A DNA stretch of 17,248 nucleotides from CBDHDN01 sp965261585 (GTDB lineage Bacteria; Pseudomonadota; Alphaproteobacteria; UBA6615), in NCBI GenBank assembly GCA_965261585.1, contig CBDHDN010000044.1, positions 1-17,248 of the forward strand, read 5' to 3'. Positions within the stretch are counted from its first letter, which is position 1. Each line of letters begins with the position of its first letter. Under the pieces are notes generated by a model that was given only the letters and a program-made list of their open reading frames with translations, searched no databases and was not told the origin of the DNA. Both the position numbers and the translations under genes were made by a program. This document shows positions 16,487 to 17,248 of this stretch, piece by piece.

Positions 16487-17248
16487 CGGCCAGCGGCGGC
16501 TTCCGGGCGGGCCGACCGCCCATGTCGACACGTTTGCCCGGGACAACCTGCCGCCACGCGAGCTGTGGCCGGACATGGACTACGGCGTGCTGCCGGAGCT
16601 GGCGGCCTATCCCGACCGGATGAACGTCGCGGTCACGCTGGTCGACGACCACGTCGCCGCCGGCCATGGGGGCGACCGCGCGGTGCTGTTCGGCGATGTG
16701 ATCTGGTCCTACGCCGACCTGAAGGACAAGAGCGACCGGGTCGCGCGGGTCCTGGCCGAGGACTTCGGCGTCGTGCCGGGCAACCGGGTGCTGCTGCGCG
16801 GCTTCAACAGCCCGATGATGGCGGCGGCGTGGCTCGGCATCGTCAAGGCGGGTGCCGTCTGTGTCGCGACCATGCCGCTGCTGCGCGGCCGCGAGATCGC
16901 GTTCATGGCCGACAAGGCGCAGATCGACCTGGCCCTCACCGACACGCGGCTCGCCGCCGATGTCGAACAGGCGCGGACGCGGACGGCGCTGCTGCGCACC
17001 GTCGCGACGTTCAGCGGCGACGGCACCGGCGACACCGGGAACGGCGACGCCGATATCGACCGGGCGATGGCGGCGAAGCCGGCCGGTTTCGACGCGGTGG
17101 ACACCGCCGCCGACGACGTCGCGTTGATCGCGTTCACATCGGGCACGACGGGGACGCCCAAGGGCACCTGCCACTGCCACCGCGACATCCTGGCTCAGTG
17201 CGACACGTTCTCGCGCTACACGTTCGAACACGGACCGGACGACATCAA
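16479..17248 (+). CDS. Aryl-CoA ligase (2-aminobenzoate-CoA ligase-like), partial
   Basis: An AMP-forming acyl/aryl-CoA synthetase; 256 residues are visible and the gene runs past the window end. The N-terminus (TAHVDTFARDNLPPRELWP at 13-31, LAAYPDRMN) is the pattern I associate with 2-aminobenzoate-CoA and benzoate-CoA ligases. The AMP-binding loop TSGTTGTPKG is at 220-229 and is followed by CHCHRDI. It would activate an aromatic acid with ATP and CoA, the first step of the pathway encoded upstream. The ATG overlaps the reductase stop (ATGCCTGA) and has GGAGAG upstream. Substrate choice between anthranilate, benzoate and related acids cannot be decided because the C-terminal half is outside. 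Confidence 0.88.
   Translation, partial: MPDGQRRLPGGPTAHVDTFARDNLPPRELWPDMDYGVLPELAAYPDRMNVAVTLVDDHVAAGHGGDRAVLFGDVIWSYADLKDKSDRVARVLAEDFGVVPGNRVLLRGFNSPMMAAAWLGIVKAGAVCVATMPLLRGREIAFMADKAQIDLALTDTRLAADVEQARTRTALLRTVATFSGDGTGDTGNGDADIDRAMAAKPAGFDAVDTAADDVALIAFTSGTTGTPKGTCHCHRDILAQCDTFSRYTFEHGPDDI

Overview
The window is GC-rich DNA with alphaproteobacterial character, possibly Rhodospirillales-like; this is inferred from gene families and codon use, since no rRNA or tRNA is present. A lipid A gene (lpxB) marks the host as Gram-negative.

Layout. (1) Positions 1 to about 4,300 are an accessory segment. A long inverted repeat (1-208 against 2839-3046) encloses decayed or orphan plasmid-type genes: a truncated NYN-domain gene, two related ribbon-helix-helix-like genes (one broken, one intact) and an unrecognised 202-residue protein that looks AT-richer than its surroundings. 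The inner end of each repeat arm runs into a different array of short palindromes. Outside the repeat lies a DUF2493 (SLOG-type) gene with a frameshift near its end. (2) Positions 4,300-5,860 are a graveyard: short dispersed repeats, hairpins and the right-hand part of an IS1380-family insertion sequence. (3) Positions 6,090-9,670 hold lpxB in several frames, a divergent EamA/DMT transporter, a small broken reading frame and a PLP enzyme of the threonine dehydratase/serine racemase fold. (4) Positions 9,689-11,449, on the minus strand, hold a dienelactone hydrolase fused to an NTF2-like domain and a RidA-like protein. (5) Positions 11,553-17,248, on the plus strand, hold a tight operon: SDR dehydrogenase, MarR regulator, crotonase, acyl-CoA dehydrogenase, an old-yellow-enzyme-type reductase with a [4Fe-4S] motif and a C-terminal fibronectin III domain, and the start of an aryl-CoA ligase resembling 2-aminobenzoate-CoA ligases.

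The operon in (5) reads as an aryl-CoA catabolic pathway. The ligase would activate an aromatic acid such as anthranilate, the flavin/iron-sulfur enzyme would reduce the ring or a dienoyl-CoA, and the crotonase, SDR and acyl-CoA dehydrogenase would carry out beta-oxidation-like steps. MarR probably controls it from a palindrome in the divergent promoter shared with the RidA gene. The ring monooxygenase expected for the known 2-aminobenzoyl-CoA route is not in this window.

Many reading frames are broken by single-base indels, mostly in G/C runs, while protein similarity continues across frames (lpxB, acyl-CoA dehydrogenase, the start of the reductase, DUF2493, NYN, one RHH gene). In lpxB and the 14.48-15.01 kb stretch these look more like sequence or assembly errors than decay. 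In the 0-1.2 kb segment, real decay (in-frame stop, truncation) is more convincing.
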